Source: Bacteroidales bacterium (GTDB taxonomy: Bacteria > Bacteroidota > Bacteroidia > Bacteroidales > Bacteroidaceae). From it: a stretch of DNA of 64,000 bases. Below the pieces are notes generated by a model that saw nothing but the letters and a program-made list of their open reading frames with translations, was not told the DNA's origin and made no database searches. The number at the start of each line of letters is the position of its first letter. The stretch's first letter is position 1. This document shows positions 56,531 through 64,000 of the stretch, in pieces. Where the stretch lies: positions 1 to 64,000 of the forward strand of contig JAUMXY010000006.1 of the NCBI GenBank assembly GCA_030528885.1, written 5' to 3'. Both the position numbers and the translations under genes were made by a program.

Positions 56531-57610
56531 ATGAAGAAAATGAGCCTACCAATCATCCTTGCCGTCGCTGCCATTACAGCGACGTCGTATAATTGTTCCG
56601 ATTCCAAAACTGACAATCCCGGCTGGCTGTGGGAGATAAGCGGCAATGGACTTGCCCAGAAATCATACCTCTTTGGCACGTGTCACGGAGGAGGGCACAG
56701 CTTCACGCATGAGGAGATTTTTGGCTTTGAGGGCGTCGATGAAGCCTTGTCGAATGTGAAGACTGTGTACTTCGAGACGGATTTGACCAACGCGATTCGG
56801 TTGGCAACCAAAGAGATGAGCATAGCGGAGTTTCTGGGATGCGACAAGGATATGGAAAAAGAGGATTTGAATCGGTTGGCTACCAAAGAGATGAGTATCG
56901 CGGAGATTCCGGGATGGGACAAGGATACGGAAAAAGAGGATTTGATGCCTGAAGGCGTTACCTACGAGAGCCTCTTCGACAGCGTGGCCCAGTATCAGGA
57001 GGTGCATCAATTCCTGAGCCAGAAGATGGGTGTTGCAGAGTATTGGAAAAGGACCCCGAAATATTGGTTCGACCTTCTTTCCGAATACAATTCGACAAAG
57101 ATGTATTATGGCATTCGAACCGCGGATGTCGTGTTATACCAGGAAGCCATCAAGCGAGGAATTGAGATTGGACAATTGGAAAGTGCGTTGCAACACGTAC
57201 AATGGGAAAAGGGTCCTATAATCCCTAAAACGCGACGACAGCGTCCTAATATCCCGCTGAAGTTTCAAGCCTGGATGCTTTACGTAGGCATACACAATAA
57301 TAATGACGAGATCCCGGAGTGGGTTAAGGAAATAGAAGCAGCCTATCTGGAGAACGACACATGCAGACTATATGATGTGCTGGAGAATCATGCGAAGAAT
57401 GACCCAGACAATCCCATGATGCCAAATCCATTGATACCAGACAGTCTCTCACTTACTCAAGCCATGAATCAGGCATGGTTCCCCGTCATCGAGCAGAACA
57501 TCGCCAAGGGGTCGTGTATGGTGGCCGTGGGTGCCCGCCACCTCCTGGGCAACAAAGGACTAATTGCGATGCTGCGGCGCAAGGGATACACGGTCGAAGC
57601 GGTGAAATAG
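56531..57610 (+). CDS. TraB/GumN-family (COG3735-like) lipoprotein 1 with internal duplication
   Basis: About 359 residues from the ATG at 56531 (lipoprotein leader ending YNCSDS). The family signatures are SYLFGTCHGG near residue 45 and the C-terminal MVAVGARHLLG; these proteins resemble erythromycin-esterase/Tiki-type hydrolases. Residues about 90-139 hold two copies of a 25-residue segment (NRLATKEMSIAE, then KEDL), encoded by a 75-bp tandem repeat (56798-56872 and 56873-56947). The first copy has Gly-Cys where the second has Gly-Trp. An upstream in-frame start overlaps the previous gene and is less likely. Confidence 0.8.
   Translation: MKKMSLPIILAVAAITATSYNCSDSKTDNPGWLWEISGNGLAQKSYLFGTCHGGGHSFTHEEIFGFEGVDEALSNVKTVYFETDLTNAIRLATKEMSIAEFLGCDKDMEKEDLNRLATKEMSIAEIPGWDKDTEKEDLMPEGVTYESLFDSVAQYQEVHQFLSQKMGVAEYWKRTPKYWFDLLSEYNSTKMYYGIRTADVVLYQEAIKRGIEIGQLESALQHVQWEKGPIIPKTRRQRPNIPLKFQAWMLYVGIHNNNDEIPEWVKEIEAAYLENDTCRLYDVLENHAKNDPDNPMMPNPLIPDSLSLTQAMNQAWFPVIEQNIAKGSCMVAVGARHLLGNKGLIAMLRRKGYTVEAVK
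56798..56947 (+). repeat. 75-bp tandem duplication inside a coding region
   Basis: Two in-frame copies with period 75 bp start at CGGTTGG (56798 and 56873) and differ at scattered positions. The duplication adds 25 residues between the first and second thirds of the TraB/GumN-like protein. Confidence 0.9.
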
Positions 57611-57659
57611 ATTTAATACGAAAAACAAACATTTTTGCAGGCAAATAAAACAATCATCA

Positions 57660-58154
57660 ATGGAAGAAATCAAATTATATCACAAGGTCTGGGTGATTCT
57701 GCCCTGGCTTCTTCTCATGTTGGGATTTACCATAGTTTTTCTCATCCCTATTACCAAAGGTCTAAACGCTCGGTTCTGGATATGGAATTGGTCTTTACTA
57801 CTGCTGTCAGGTGCGACCTTTCTTTGGGGTCTTTCCGTTCTCATTCGTGAGCGGGTATTACATATACCTCCTATCATCATCACGGAAGATAAACTCATCG
57901 TCGGTAAAAAGGAATATCACTTCGCAGACATCCACCATTTCGACCTTATTTATTTCTCCAAATCCGACGTTATACGCATTCACTACAAGCCCGACGTGGA
58001 AGCCAAGAAGAAGAGCGAGGCAAAGGGCATGGACCGCATCGGCCGTAAGATAAATCGTATCATTATGGGTGCTGAGGATTGTATTCAAGTCGCCAATCTC
58101 ACCATGAAACCTGAGAAGCTGTGCAACCTGCTCAACAAGCGGCTGAAAAAATAA
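57660..58154 (+). CDS. Small membrane protein with PH-like C-terminal domain
   Basis: A 164-residue protein with two transmembrane segments (about 10-30 and 42-62). A beta-rich domain (about 72-120, IIITEDKLIVGKKEYHFADIHHFDLI) has the pattern of bacterial PH-like domains, and a basic helical tail follows. Its stop overlaps the start of the second TraB/GumN-like gene (TAATG). Function unknown. Confidence 0.65.
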   Translation: MEEIKLYHKVWVILPWLLLMLGFTIVFLIPITKGLNARFWIWNWSLLLLSGATFLWGLSVLIRERVLHIPPIIITEDKLIVGKKEYHFADIHHFDLIYFSKSDVIRIHYKPDVEAKKKSEAKGMDRIGRKINRIIMGAEDCIQVANLTMKPEKLCNLLNKRLKK

Positions 58155-59131
58155 TGAGTGCCATGGACAAATATACAACTATGACTATTCTCAAAAAATG
58201 TTTGTTTCTATTGCCATCCATAGCAATAGTTCTGTTTATGACATCGTGCAATCATGTCGTAAACAAAGATAGTTATCAATATATAGACCCTACATCTGCT
58301 CATACTCTGATGTGGAAAGTCGAGAATGCCGAGAAGAAAGAAATTGCTTATGTTTTTGGGACGATGCATTTGCAGCATAAGAGTTTTTTTGAAAATATTG
58401 AAGGATGGGACTCTGTGTTCAACTCATGTGACGCTGTTTGTATAGAAAGCTTTTTTGGTGCCAAAATGACAAGTTCAGATAACTCGCAAATGATGGAAGA
58501 ATTGATGCCTAATGATACGACATACGAAGACATCTTGGGCGAGAAAACAAAAGCTTTACGCCCATATGTCACAGATTGGAAATATCGCCCCTATGTGATA
58601 AGAAATGCATTTATTCTTTCATTGTATGCGGAGATATTCCCTAAACTAATACATAATACAAAGAATCATATTGAATTATCCAAAGACTACATGTTTATGG
58701 ATTTAGCGATACAAAACAGAACTTTAGCAAAGGGGAAGAAAATTGTGTTTTTGGATGGAGTAATACAAGAGGAAGACACTTCTATGAATAAAACACAAAG
58801 CAAATCTCTTCGAGAAGAAGTGTTGGCATTATATGAAGAGGTGACACACCGTGATTCTATTTTGCGTTTTCATTTAGCGGCGGATAGTGCTTACTATTTT
58901 CATGATTTAGAGCGGTTGTCTATACTTATCAACCAGGATTCCTTAGTACATACCAAACAAATAATACATGATAGAAACGAGAAGTGGATGCCCCAGATAG
59001 TTTCGTCCATACAAAAGCAAAGTACATTTATTGCTGTTGGTATGGCCCATCTTATACCAACTAAACATGACAAAGGCATTCTGCAAAGATTGAAAGACTT
59101 GGGATATACTGTAACGCCATATAAAAAATGA
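58154..59131 (+). CDS. TraB/GumN-family (COG3735-like) lipoprotein 2
   Basis: About 325 residues from the ATG at 58154 (58163 is also possible), with a lipoprotein leader ending MTSC. Signatures: AYVFGTMHLQH near the start and STFIAVGMAHLIPT near the end. Similar in layout to the protein at 56531 but diverged and without its internal repeat. The coding region is visibly richer in A/T than its neighbours, which may mean a separate origin. Role unknown. Confidence 0.8.
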   Translation: MSAMDKYTTMTILKKCLFLLPSIAIVLFMTSCNHVVNKDSYQYIDPTSAHTLMWKVENAEKKEIAYVFGTMHLQHKSFFENIEGWDSVFNSCDAVCIESFFGAKMTSSDNSQMMEELMPNDTTYEDILGEKTKALRPYVTDWKYRPYVIRNAFILSLYAEIFPKLIHNTKNHIELSKDYMFMDLAIQNRTLAKGKKIVFLDGVIQEEDTSMNKTQSKSLREEVLALYEEVTHRDSILRFHLAADSAYYFHDLERLSILINQDSLVHTKQIIHDRNEKWMPQIVSSIQKQSTFIAVGMAHLIPTKHDKGILQRLKDLGYTVTPYKK

Positions 59132-59376
59132 ATAAAACATGGCTATGACTGGATGTTGAAATTCTGCGCAACTCATATGTGCGCCAAGAGAGGGGAAAAG
59201 CACACAAACGGGGTTCTCGTGTGTCTTTTGAGGCTTTTTAGAGGAGGAATTTGATACATTTTTTAATCTGTAACTCAACTTTCGGAAGTTGATATGATGA
59301 AGGCAAAAAACCTAGCCCCTCGTACTGAAAAACGGATTCTCTCGCTATAAAATTTTCCTTTTCCCCTTGTTTCTTC
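59132..59376. other. Intergenic stretch between convergent genes
   Basis: A weak hairpin (CACAC/GTGTG near 59194-59216, then T-rich sequence) may terminate the TraB/GumN-like gene. No reading frame was recognised. Confidence 0.35.
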
Positions 59377-59463
59377 TATGTTGCTAAGTTGGAAACTTAT
59401 GTTGCTAACCCAGAAACTTATGTTGCCAACTTAGAAACTTGTGTTGCTAATTTAGCAACATAG
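59377..59463. repeat. Tandem palindromic array A7 (4 units, period 21 bp)
   Basis: Units start at 59377, 59398, 59419 and 59440, each with TATGTTG (TGTGTTG in the last), a 9-bp core, then AAACT. Core 1 is CTAAGTTGG and core 3 is CCAACTTAG, its exact reverse complement, between unchanged flanks. Core 2 is CTAACCCAG and core 4 CTAATTTAG. The last unit ends CAACATA, the complement of the first flank. Confidence 0.88.
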
Positions 59464-59476
59464 ATGCTTTCGGGCA

Positions 59477-59506
59477 CAAAAGTACAAAAACTGCCGACAC
59501 AACAAA
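59477..59506 (-). promoter_or_regulatory. Possible promoter reading into array A7
   Basis: On the minus strand TTTG (complement of 59503-59506) lies 18 nt from TACTTTTG (complement of 59477-59484). The spacing is slightly short. Transcription would enter array A7 at once. The rest of 59507-59597 holds nothing recognised. Confidence 0.35.
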
Positions 59507-59597
59507 AAATCTGAAGTGAAATGATGAATAACTCTACTTCCGGAACTTAAATCAATAACCTGCCTCTGCTGAGAAGCGTGGGTTATTGAAAAACAAG

Positions 59598-59632
59598 AGG
59601 ACTGACATTGCTGCCAGTCCTCTTTGTCTTCA
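59598..59632 (-). terminator. Terminator of metY
   Basis: AGAGGACTG pairs with CAGTCCTCT around a 10-nt loop, followed by TGTTTTT on the minus strand. Confidence 0.88.
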
Positions 59633-59652
59633 AGTGATGATTGTGGTATTCT

Positions 59653-60930
59653 TTACATCTTTGCCATTGCCTGTTCGAGGTCGGCAATGATGTCTTCCAC
59701 ATTCTCGATGCCGACAGAGAGACGGATGAGGTCAGGAGCAACGCCTGCCTCGCGCAACTGCTCTTCTGAGAGCTGGCGATGTGTATGGCTTGCGGGGTGC
59801 AGCACGCAGGTGCGTGCATCTGCCACATGGGTCACAATAGAGATGAACTCCAGATTGTCCATGAACTTGATAGCTTCCTCGCGGCTTCCCTTCAAGCCGA
59901 AAGCAATGACACCACAGGAGCCATTGGGGAGGTACTTCTGACCAAGGGCATAATACTTGTTGGAAGGCAGACCGCAGTAATTGACCCAGCCTACCTTAGG
60001 GTTCTTCTCCAGCCACTCTGCTACCTTCTGGGCATTGTCACAATGCTGGCGCATGCGGAGGTGAAGAGTCTCAAGTCCCAAGTTGAGGAGGAAGGAGTTC
60101 TGAGGCGCAGGAATTGAACCAAGGTCGCGCATGAGCTGGGCTACGAGCTTGGTCATGTATGCCATCTTGCCGAATGCCTTGGTGTAGGTCAGCCCGTGGT
60201 AGCTCTCATCGGGTGTAGTCAAGCCTGGGAACTTTTCGCTGTAAGCATCCCAGTCGAAATTTCCGCTATCGACAACGCAGCCGCCTACTTGTGTGGCATG
60301 ACCGTCCATGTACTTAGTGGTAGAGTGTGTGACGATGTCGCAGCCCCACTCAAATGGACGGCAATTGATAGGTGTGGCGAAGGTGTTATCTACGATGAGG
60401 GGCACGCCATGCTTGTGCGCCATCTTGGCGAATCGCTCGATGTCGAACACATTGCCGCCAGGATTGCTGACTGTCTCGCCGAAGAAGCACTTTGTGTTGG
60501 GGCGGAACTCCTTCTCGATACGCTCATCATCCCAGTCTGGATCAACGAATGTGCATTCGATGCCCAGCTTCTTCATCGTCACGCCAAAGAGGTTGAATGT
60601 ACCGCCATAGATGGTGTTGCTGGTGATGAAGTGGTCGCCAGACTGGCAGATGTTGAATATGGCGTAGAAGTTGGCAGCCTGTCCGCTGGATGTCAGCATA
60701 GCGCCCACACCGCCCTCAAGCGCACATATCTTCTTGGCTACGAAGTCGTTTGTTGGATTAGCAAGACGAGTATAGAAATACCCGCTGTCTTCCAAGTCGA
60801 ACAAGCGGGCCATCTGTTCGCTTGTATCATACTTGAAAGTTGTGCTCTGATAGACGGGCAGCTGCTGAGGCTCGCCCTTTGTTGGTTTCCACCCTCCGTG
60901 AATACAGAGTGTCTCAAGATTCTTCTTCAT
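59653..60930 (-). CDS. metY: O-acetylhomoserine sulfhydrylase-type PLP enzyme (MetY family)
   Basis: A 425-residue cytoplasmic enzyme of the Cys/Met-metabolism PLP family. The PLP lysine is in HSTTKYMDGHA (near residue 207), with early YQSTTFKYDTSEQMARLF and the phosphate-binding LTSSGQAANFYAI. Length matches MetY. It makes homocysteine from O-acetylhomoserine and sulfide; some relatives prefer O-acetylserine. Its start lies 3 bp after the CotH-family stop, so it now depends on that gene's promoter. Decayed ends of a second metY lie at 52499 and 63617. Confidence 0.9.
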   Translation of the reverse strand: MKKNLETLCIHGGWKPTKGEPQQLPVYQSTTFKYDTSEQMARLFDLEDSGYFYTRLANPTNDFVAKKICALEGGVGAMLTSSGQAANFYAIFNICQSGDHFITSNTIYGGTFNLFGVTMKKLGIECTFVDPDWDDERIEKEFRPNTKCFFGETVSNPGGNVFDIERFAKMAHKHGVPLIVDNTFATPINCRPFEWGCDIVTHSTTKYMDGHATQVGGCVVDSGNFDWDAYSEKFPGLTTPDESYHGLTYTKAFGKMAYMTKLVAQLMRDLGSIPAPQNSFLLNLGLETLHLRMRQHCDNAQKVAEWLEKNPKVGWVNYCGLPSNKYYALGQKYLPNGSCGVIAFGLKGSREEAIKFMDNLEFISIVTHVADARTCVLHPASHTHRQLSEEQLREAGVAPDLIRLSVGIENVEDIIADLEQAMAKM

Positions 60931-60933
60931 ATT

Positions 60934-63258
60934 TTATTTAATTGTAAATGTCACCATGACGTCAACAGTCTTGCTTCCGCGCTGATACTGCATCTGCACC
61001 GTGTGGGCATCGCCCTTCCGGCAATTGTGAGGATGGCAGCCATACGCCCAGGAGTAGAGGTCGTTGCTTTCGATGTAGGCGTGCACATTGCCCCAATTGA
61101 AGTCGGCGGTATTGCCTTTTGCGTCAAACCATGCTCCGTATCGTCCTGCAGCCGTGTTCTGTCCCACGCTGCCATCGGCATTCAGAGCGACGAGCTTGTC
61201 TGGAGTTCCTCCAAGGAAGGTCTCCACCTCGTTCTTGCTAACTTCTATCTTGCCATCCTGTGTATATCCACCACTAAAGTTCATCTCGGCAGAGATGTTG
61301 ATGGTCTTTTTTTCGGCAACCGGGGCATCGTCTGAAGAGCCGTCGTCATTGAACTCGCCCGGGTGTATATAGAAGGTTACGAACACCTTCACTACCTTTG
61401 AGCCCAACTGATACTGCATGGCTACAACATGCTTCTCGCCAGGAGCGCAATTGCCGGGATGACAGCCAAACGACCAAGAGTAGAGGTCGTTGCCCTCAAT
61501 GAACACATGCACATTGCCCCAATTGTAATCGGCGGTATTGCCTTTTGCGTCAAACCAGGCTCCGTATAGCCCTGCCGCCGTGTTCTGTCCCACGCCGCCG
61601 TTAGCATTCAGAGGAACGAGCTTTTCTGGAACGCCTCCAAGCAGCTCCTGCACTGCGGTCTTGTCTATTTTTATCTTATAGTCCTGATTGTAACCTCCAT
61701 AGAAATCCATTTCGGCACGAACGTAGACTGCGCCGTCTTTCATTGTAACAACAGGCTCGGCAATTGTTGCCTCCTCTTCTTGCTCGTCCGCATCAGGATA
61801 ATCCGCTATCACGCCATCCAAGTAGTCCTTGCGGTTCTTCAACCATTTTGCCATTTTCCCTATTTCCTCCTGCACATCATAGTTTCCCCCTCTATAAGGA
61901 TACTTCAGCGGCCACCTCTTCACATCGCGCTCATAAGCGCCCTTGTTCATCTCATCTATATATTTATGTATCTCAGCCCAGTTGCGGGTATAGATGGAAT
62001 CGCTCACGTCCTCCCATGCCTGCTTGTACTGCGCCACAAACTCCTTGCTGCCGAACATGTCACGGAAGAACTTATTGATACTGTAATTAGCGCCCCCCGC
62101 ATTAAGAGGGTCTCTTCCATAGATCAGCTCCTTGTAACTCGAGAAGTAAGTGTGATTCTCTGTCCAATCCGCCCAATCGAAATCATAAGCAGCATCCCAG
62201 TCCCAAATCGGGCCGAAGACGTACTTGCCCCCTTTGTCCTTATACATATAGAGGCTGCGAGGCGCATCTATCTCAACATTGTAGAGGAACTCGTGCAACT
62301 GCAAGATGGCGATGAACGAGGGGATGTCCATCAGGCTGTCAACCAAAGCATAGTCTTTTGCCTTGACGGCTCTCTCCAGCACGGCGAAGTCGGCCTTGAT
62401 GGAATCCAACTTCTCAACAGGAATGTCTTCCGGCTCTTTCACGCACATCGGCAAATCATACACCTCGCTCCAGAAGTTGTCGGCGGCATCAGGACTGAGC
62501 TCAGGCCCATCATCTTTGTCGAAAGACATCAGCACACCTTCCTCTTTATCAATATTTACACGCTTCTCTCCTATCTCTACTTTTTCTGTCAACTGATATA
62601 CGCCCACATAGTCGCCATTCAGGAACATCTCGACAAAGCGGCTGTTCACCGTGTGTGGAAGGCCCATCCAGCGTGCCGTTTCGAAAGCAAACATGTTCAT
62701 CATGTCTGTCACATCACGATAGTTGGAAAGCAGGTTCCAGTTTTTCGCCTTGCCCATGCCCAACAGCTTATGCTTCTCATCGAGCTTGAACTTGTAAGGC
62801 TTCTTGTCGTAAAAGAGCCAGCTGGAATTTCCGCGGCCCTTGATTCGCCCCGTGCCTGAATAATCAGAGTATTCTCCCTTGCCATCAAGAGAGAAATGGC
62901 AATTAATCCACTCTTCCTTATCTTTAATTTCCCGCCCATTCTCCGTAGTGATGTAAAGCGTGAAGACACGATACTTGTCATGCCCCTTCTCCTCATCAGC
63001 CAAATCATTTGCGAAGCTGATGCTGTCCAGACCCTCCACATCAAACGGCACAATCATCTCTCCCCCTTCCTTATCCAAGGCGTATCCGCGCAGCTCTGTC
63101 TCATCGTCTGAGAATTCAAACTGCGACATCTTGTCTATCTCCAACGGGAAAGTCCAAGACTCTCCATCATAACTGCGATGCACTTTCATCCATTCTTGAG
63201 CATTGACTGCCCAGCAAACGGACAGCATCGCCAATGTTACTAAAAGCTTCTTTTTCAT
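60934..63258 (-). CDS. CotH-family secreted protein with two C-terminal DUF4859-like repeats
   Basis: A 774-residue secreted protein (signal peptide ending VNAQ). After a short N-terminal domain with LEIDKMSQFEFSDDE and VEGLDSISFAND, a CotH kinase-like region (about 100-490) shows GRIKGRGNSSWL, KPYKFKLDEKHKLLGMGKAKNW and FGPIWDWDAAYDFD. Two related domains follow (about 515-630 and 660-774), each with GQNTAAGxYGAWFDAKGNTAD, resembling DUF4859, which occurs in surface proteins. The substrate is unknown. A strong promoter lies directly upstream and metY follows after 3 bp. Confidence 0.82.
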   Translation of the reverse strand: MKKKLLVTLAMLSVCWAVNAQEWMKVHRSYDGESWTFPLEIDKMSQFEFSDDETELRGYALDKEGGEMIVPFDVEGLDSISFANDLADEEKGHDKYRVFTLYITTENGREIKDKEEWINCHFSLDGKGEYSDYSGTGRIKGRGNSSWLFYDKKPYKFKLDEKHKLLGMGKAKNWNLLSNYRDVTDMMNMFAFETARWMGLPHTVNSRFVEMFLNGDYVGVYQLTEKVEIGEKRVNIDKEEGVLMSFDKDDGPELSPDAADNFWSEVYDLPMCVKEPEDIPVEKLDSIKADFAVLERAVKAKDYALVDSLMDIPSFIAILQLHEFLYNVEIDAPRSLYMYKDKGGKYVFGPIWDWDAAYDFDWADWTENHTYFSSYKELIYGRDPLNAGGANYSINKFFRDMFGSKEFVAQYKQAWEDVSDSIYTRNWAEIHKYIDEMNKGAYERDVKRWPLKYPYRGGNYDVQEEIGKMAKWLKNRKDYLDGVIADYPDADEQEEEATIAEPVVTMKDGAVYVRAEMDFYGGYNQDYKIKIDKTAVQELLGGVPEKLVPLNANGGVGQNTAAGLYGAWFDAKGNTADYNWGNVHVFIEGNDLYSWSFGCHPGNCAPGEKHVVAMQYQLGSKVVKVFVTFYIHPGEFNDDGSSDDAPVAEKKTINISAEMNFSGGYTQDGKIEVSKNEVETFLGGTPDKLVALNADGSVGQNTAAGRYGAWFDAKGNTADFNWGNVHAYIESNDLYSWAYGCHPHNCRKGDAHTVQMQYQRGSKTVDVMVTFTIK

Positions 63259-63290
63259 GAGTTTCTCTTTAGCTAATCTTTCTTACCTTG

Positions 63291-63322
63291 CAAAGGTACA
63301 TCGTTTTTTTGTAATCACCAAA
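63291..63322 (-). promoter_or_regulatory. Promoter of the CotH-metY operon (TTTG-20-TACCTTTG)
   Basis: TTTG (complement of 63319-63322) and TACCTTTG (complement of 63291-63298) are 20 nt apart. Confidence 0.82.
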
Positions 63323-63330
63323 AGAGCTAT

Positions 63331-63367
63331 GAAAAAAGAGGTGCACCGAACACAAATTCAGTGCGCC
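63331..63367 (-). terminator. Terminator of the gdhA remnant
   Basis: On the minus strand GAGGCGCAC pairs with GTGCACCTC (one G-T wobble) and is followed by six T. It was probably the original gdhA terminator and now shields the CotH promoter. Confidence 0.8.
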
Positions 63368-63418
63368 TCCGCTATTTTGTGCTGCGCTTACTCTATCAGC
63401 GCAAAACTTTCTACGTTT

Positions 63419-63538
63419 TTATACGATGCCCTGAGCCATCATAGCCTTCGCAACCTTCATGAAGCCAGCAACGTTTGCACCCTTCACGTAGTTCACATAG
63501 CCATCAGCCTCGGTGCCGTACTTCACGCAGTTCTCGTG
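63419..63538 (-). pseudogene. gdhA: 3' end of gdhA (NADP-glutamate dehydrogenase), 39 codons
   Basis: The minus strand reads HENCVKYGTEADGY, VNYVKGANVAGF, then MKVAKAMMAQGIV-stop, the typical C-terminus of hexameric glutamate dehydrogenases (about 445 residues in full). The similarity stops abruptly at the His codon. No start, promoter or upstream part of gdhA is in the window, so this is a decayed or deleted copy with its terminator kept. Confidence 0.85.
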
Positions 63539-63616
63539 GAAAAAGCGCGGATGAAAACCTCATTTATGTCTCAAATTCCAGAACCAAACCCTAAAGCGAT
63601 GATAAAGGCTGGGCTC

Positions 63617-63670
63617 TTTTGTTTGTTTCCATCCGCCATGAATGCAGATGGTTTCAAGATTTCTCTTACT
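63617..63670 (-). pseudogene. 5' end of a second metY (about 18 codons, start codon lost)
   Basis: The minus strand reads SKRNLETICIHGGWKQTKEP where the intact gene has MKKNLETLCIHGGWKPTKGEP. The start ATG is replaced by AGT, and the nucleotide match is about 80%. The frame then stops within about 20 codons. Its promoter is still well formed. Between here and the gdhA tail (63539-63616) nothing was recognised. Confidence 0.8.
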
Positions 63671-63699
63671 AATATTGTTGGTTTTAGTTTTTTGTCATG

Positions 63700-63731
63700 C
63701 AAAGGTACAACAAAAAAACGCATCAAGCAAA
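63700..63731 (-). promoter_or_regulatory. Promoter of the metY remnant (TTTG-20-TACCTTTG)
   Basis: TTTG (complement of 63728-63731) and TACCTTTG (complement of 63700-63707) are 20 nt apart. The -33 lies in the loop region of the neighbouring terminator. Confidence 0.7.
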
Positions 63732-63748
63732 TGCTCGATGCGTTTTTC
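63711..63748. terminator. Bidirectional terminator hairpin
   Basis: AAAAACGCATC(A)AGCA pairs with TGCT(C)GATGCGTTTTT around a very short loop. Confidence 0.8.
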
Positions 63749-63800
63749 TTATAGATAATCGTTTACTCTGCACATCTATTCATCCCCTTTTCATTTTTTC

Positions 63801-63832
63801 TTTGTCTATTCCAATCCTTTTCCGTAATTTTG
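63801..63832 (+). promoter_or_regulatory. Promoter of the structured RNA (TTTG-20-TAATTTTG)
   Basis: TTTG at 63801-63804 and TAATTTTG at 63825-63832 are 20 nt apart. Predicted start near 63839. No reading frame follows. Confidence 0.72.
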
Positions 63833-63838
63833 CCACCG

Positions 63839-64000
63839 CATTCTGAAAAGAGTGCAAGACATATTGCTCTATAGCCTCTCATTCACCACCACGAGAAAGA
63901 GCAGATGTACATTATTGGAGCTGCACCCATAGGGCGCAGATTTCTCCCGTATATGTACATGGTTTGTGGTGAACCGAGAGGCGTATGGCGAAAGTCTGCG
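63839..64000 (+). ncRNA. Structured small RNA (possibly 6S-like), cut by the window edge
   Basis: Downstream of a good promoter there is no gene but a nested set of stems: CCTCTC (63875) with GAGAGG (63976), TTCACCAC (63882) with GTGGTGAA (63966), ATGTACAT (63905) with ATGTACAT (63953), GGAG (63917) with CTCC (63944), and CTGC-A-CCC (63921) with GGG-C-GCAG (63932). This forms one long rod with an asymmetric internal bulge (63890-63904 against 63961-63965). The shape and size recall 6S RNA, but no diagnostic 6S sequence was recognised and the 3' end is outside the window. Confidence 0.5.

Overview
The window looks like a chromosomal segment of a gut or rumen Bacteroidales bacterium close to Prevotella/Segatella. 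The reasons are tandem SusC/SusD pairs, FAS1-domain lipoproteins, promoters with the Bacteroidetes -33/-7 pattern (TTTG, about 20 nt, TAnnTTTG), short C-terminal sorting-like tails on secreted proteins, and a GH10-CE1 fusion of the kind known from Prevotella ruminicola. No rRNA, tRNA, insertion sequence or CRISPR array was seen.

Region 1 (about 0.1-24.3 kb, almost all minus strand) is a xylan/arabinoxylan enzyme cluster. It holds a CBM-bearing LruC-type lipoprotein, GH43 then GH10-CE1 xylanase/feruloyl esterase, a large secreted protein whose signal peptide is broken by a G9 tract, GH95 then GH43, a CotH-family protein, a CE1-type esterase and a GH115 alpha-glucuronidase. Two unlisted small genes (55 and 44 aa) share a conserved N-terminal half and close two of the operons. 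An M6-like protease (24.5-26.3 kb, plus strand) ends the block.

Region 2 (26.6-42.8 kb, minus strand) is one operon: FAS1 lipoprotein, SusC, SusD, two FAS1 lipoproteins, SusC, SusD. Its promoter has the same architecture as the enzyme promoters of region 1: GTTACA-like half-sites 21 bp apart, 31 nt upstream of the -7 box, with no consensus -33 box. Eight promoters share this layout, so the uptake operon and the scattered enzyme operons probably form one regulon, perhaps under an AraC-type/hybrid two-component regulator that is not in the window.

Region 3 (43-52.4 kb) is mixed: gamma-carbonic-anhydrase-like protein, DUF486 membrane protein, TrpB2, GH35 beta-galactosidase, an AAA+ ATPase, and an ECF sigma/anti-sigma/secreted-protein operon.

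Region 4 (52.5-63.7 kb) is bracketed by decayed ends of a second metY (3' end at 52.5 kb, 5' end at 63.65 kb). It contains a BlaI/BlaR-like pair with a TonB-type C-terminus, two TraB/GumN-like proteins around a small membrane protein, an intact metY, a CotH-family protein with two C-terminal repeats, and a 39-codon gdhA tail. A structured RNA with its own promoter runs off the right edge.

Intergenic DNA carries two unusual repeat classes. One is a set of short tandem arrays (3-4 units, period 21-23 bp); each locus has its own sequence, and in four of the five some palindromic cores appear in inverted orientation. The other is a dispersed repeat rich in small hairpins, present at three loci.
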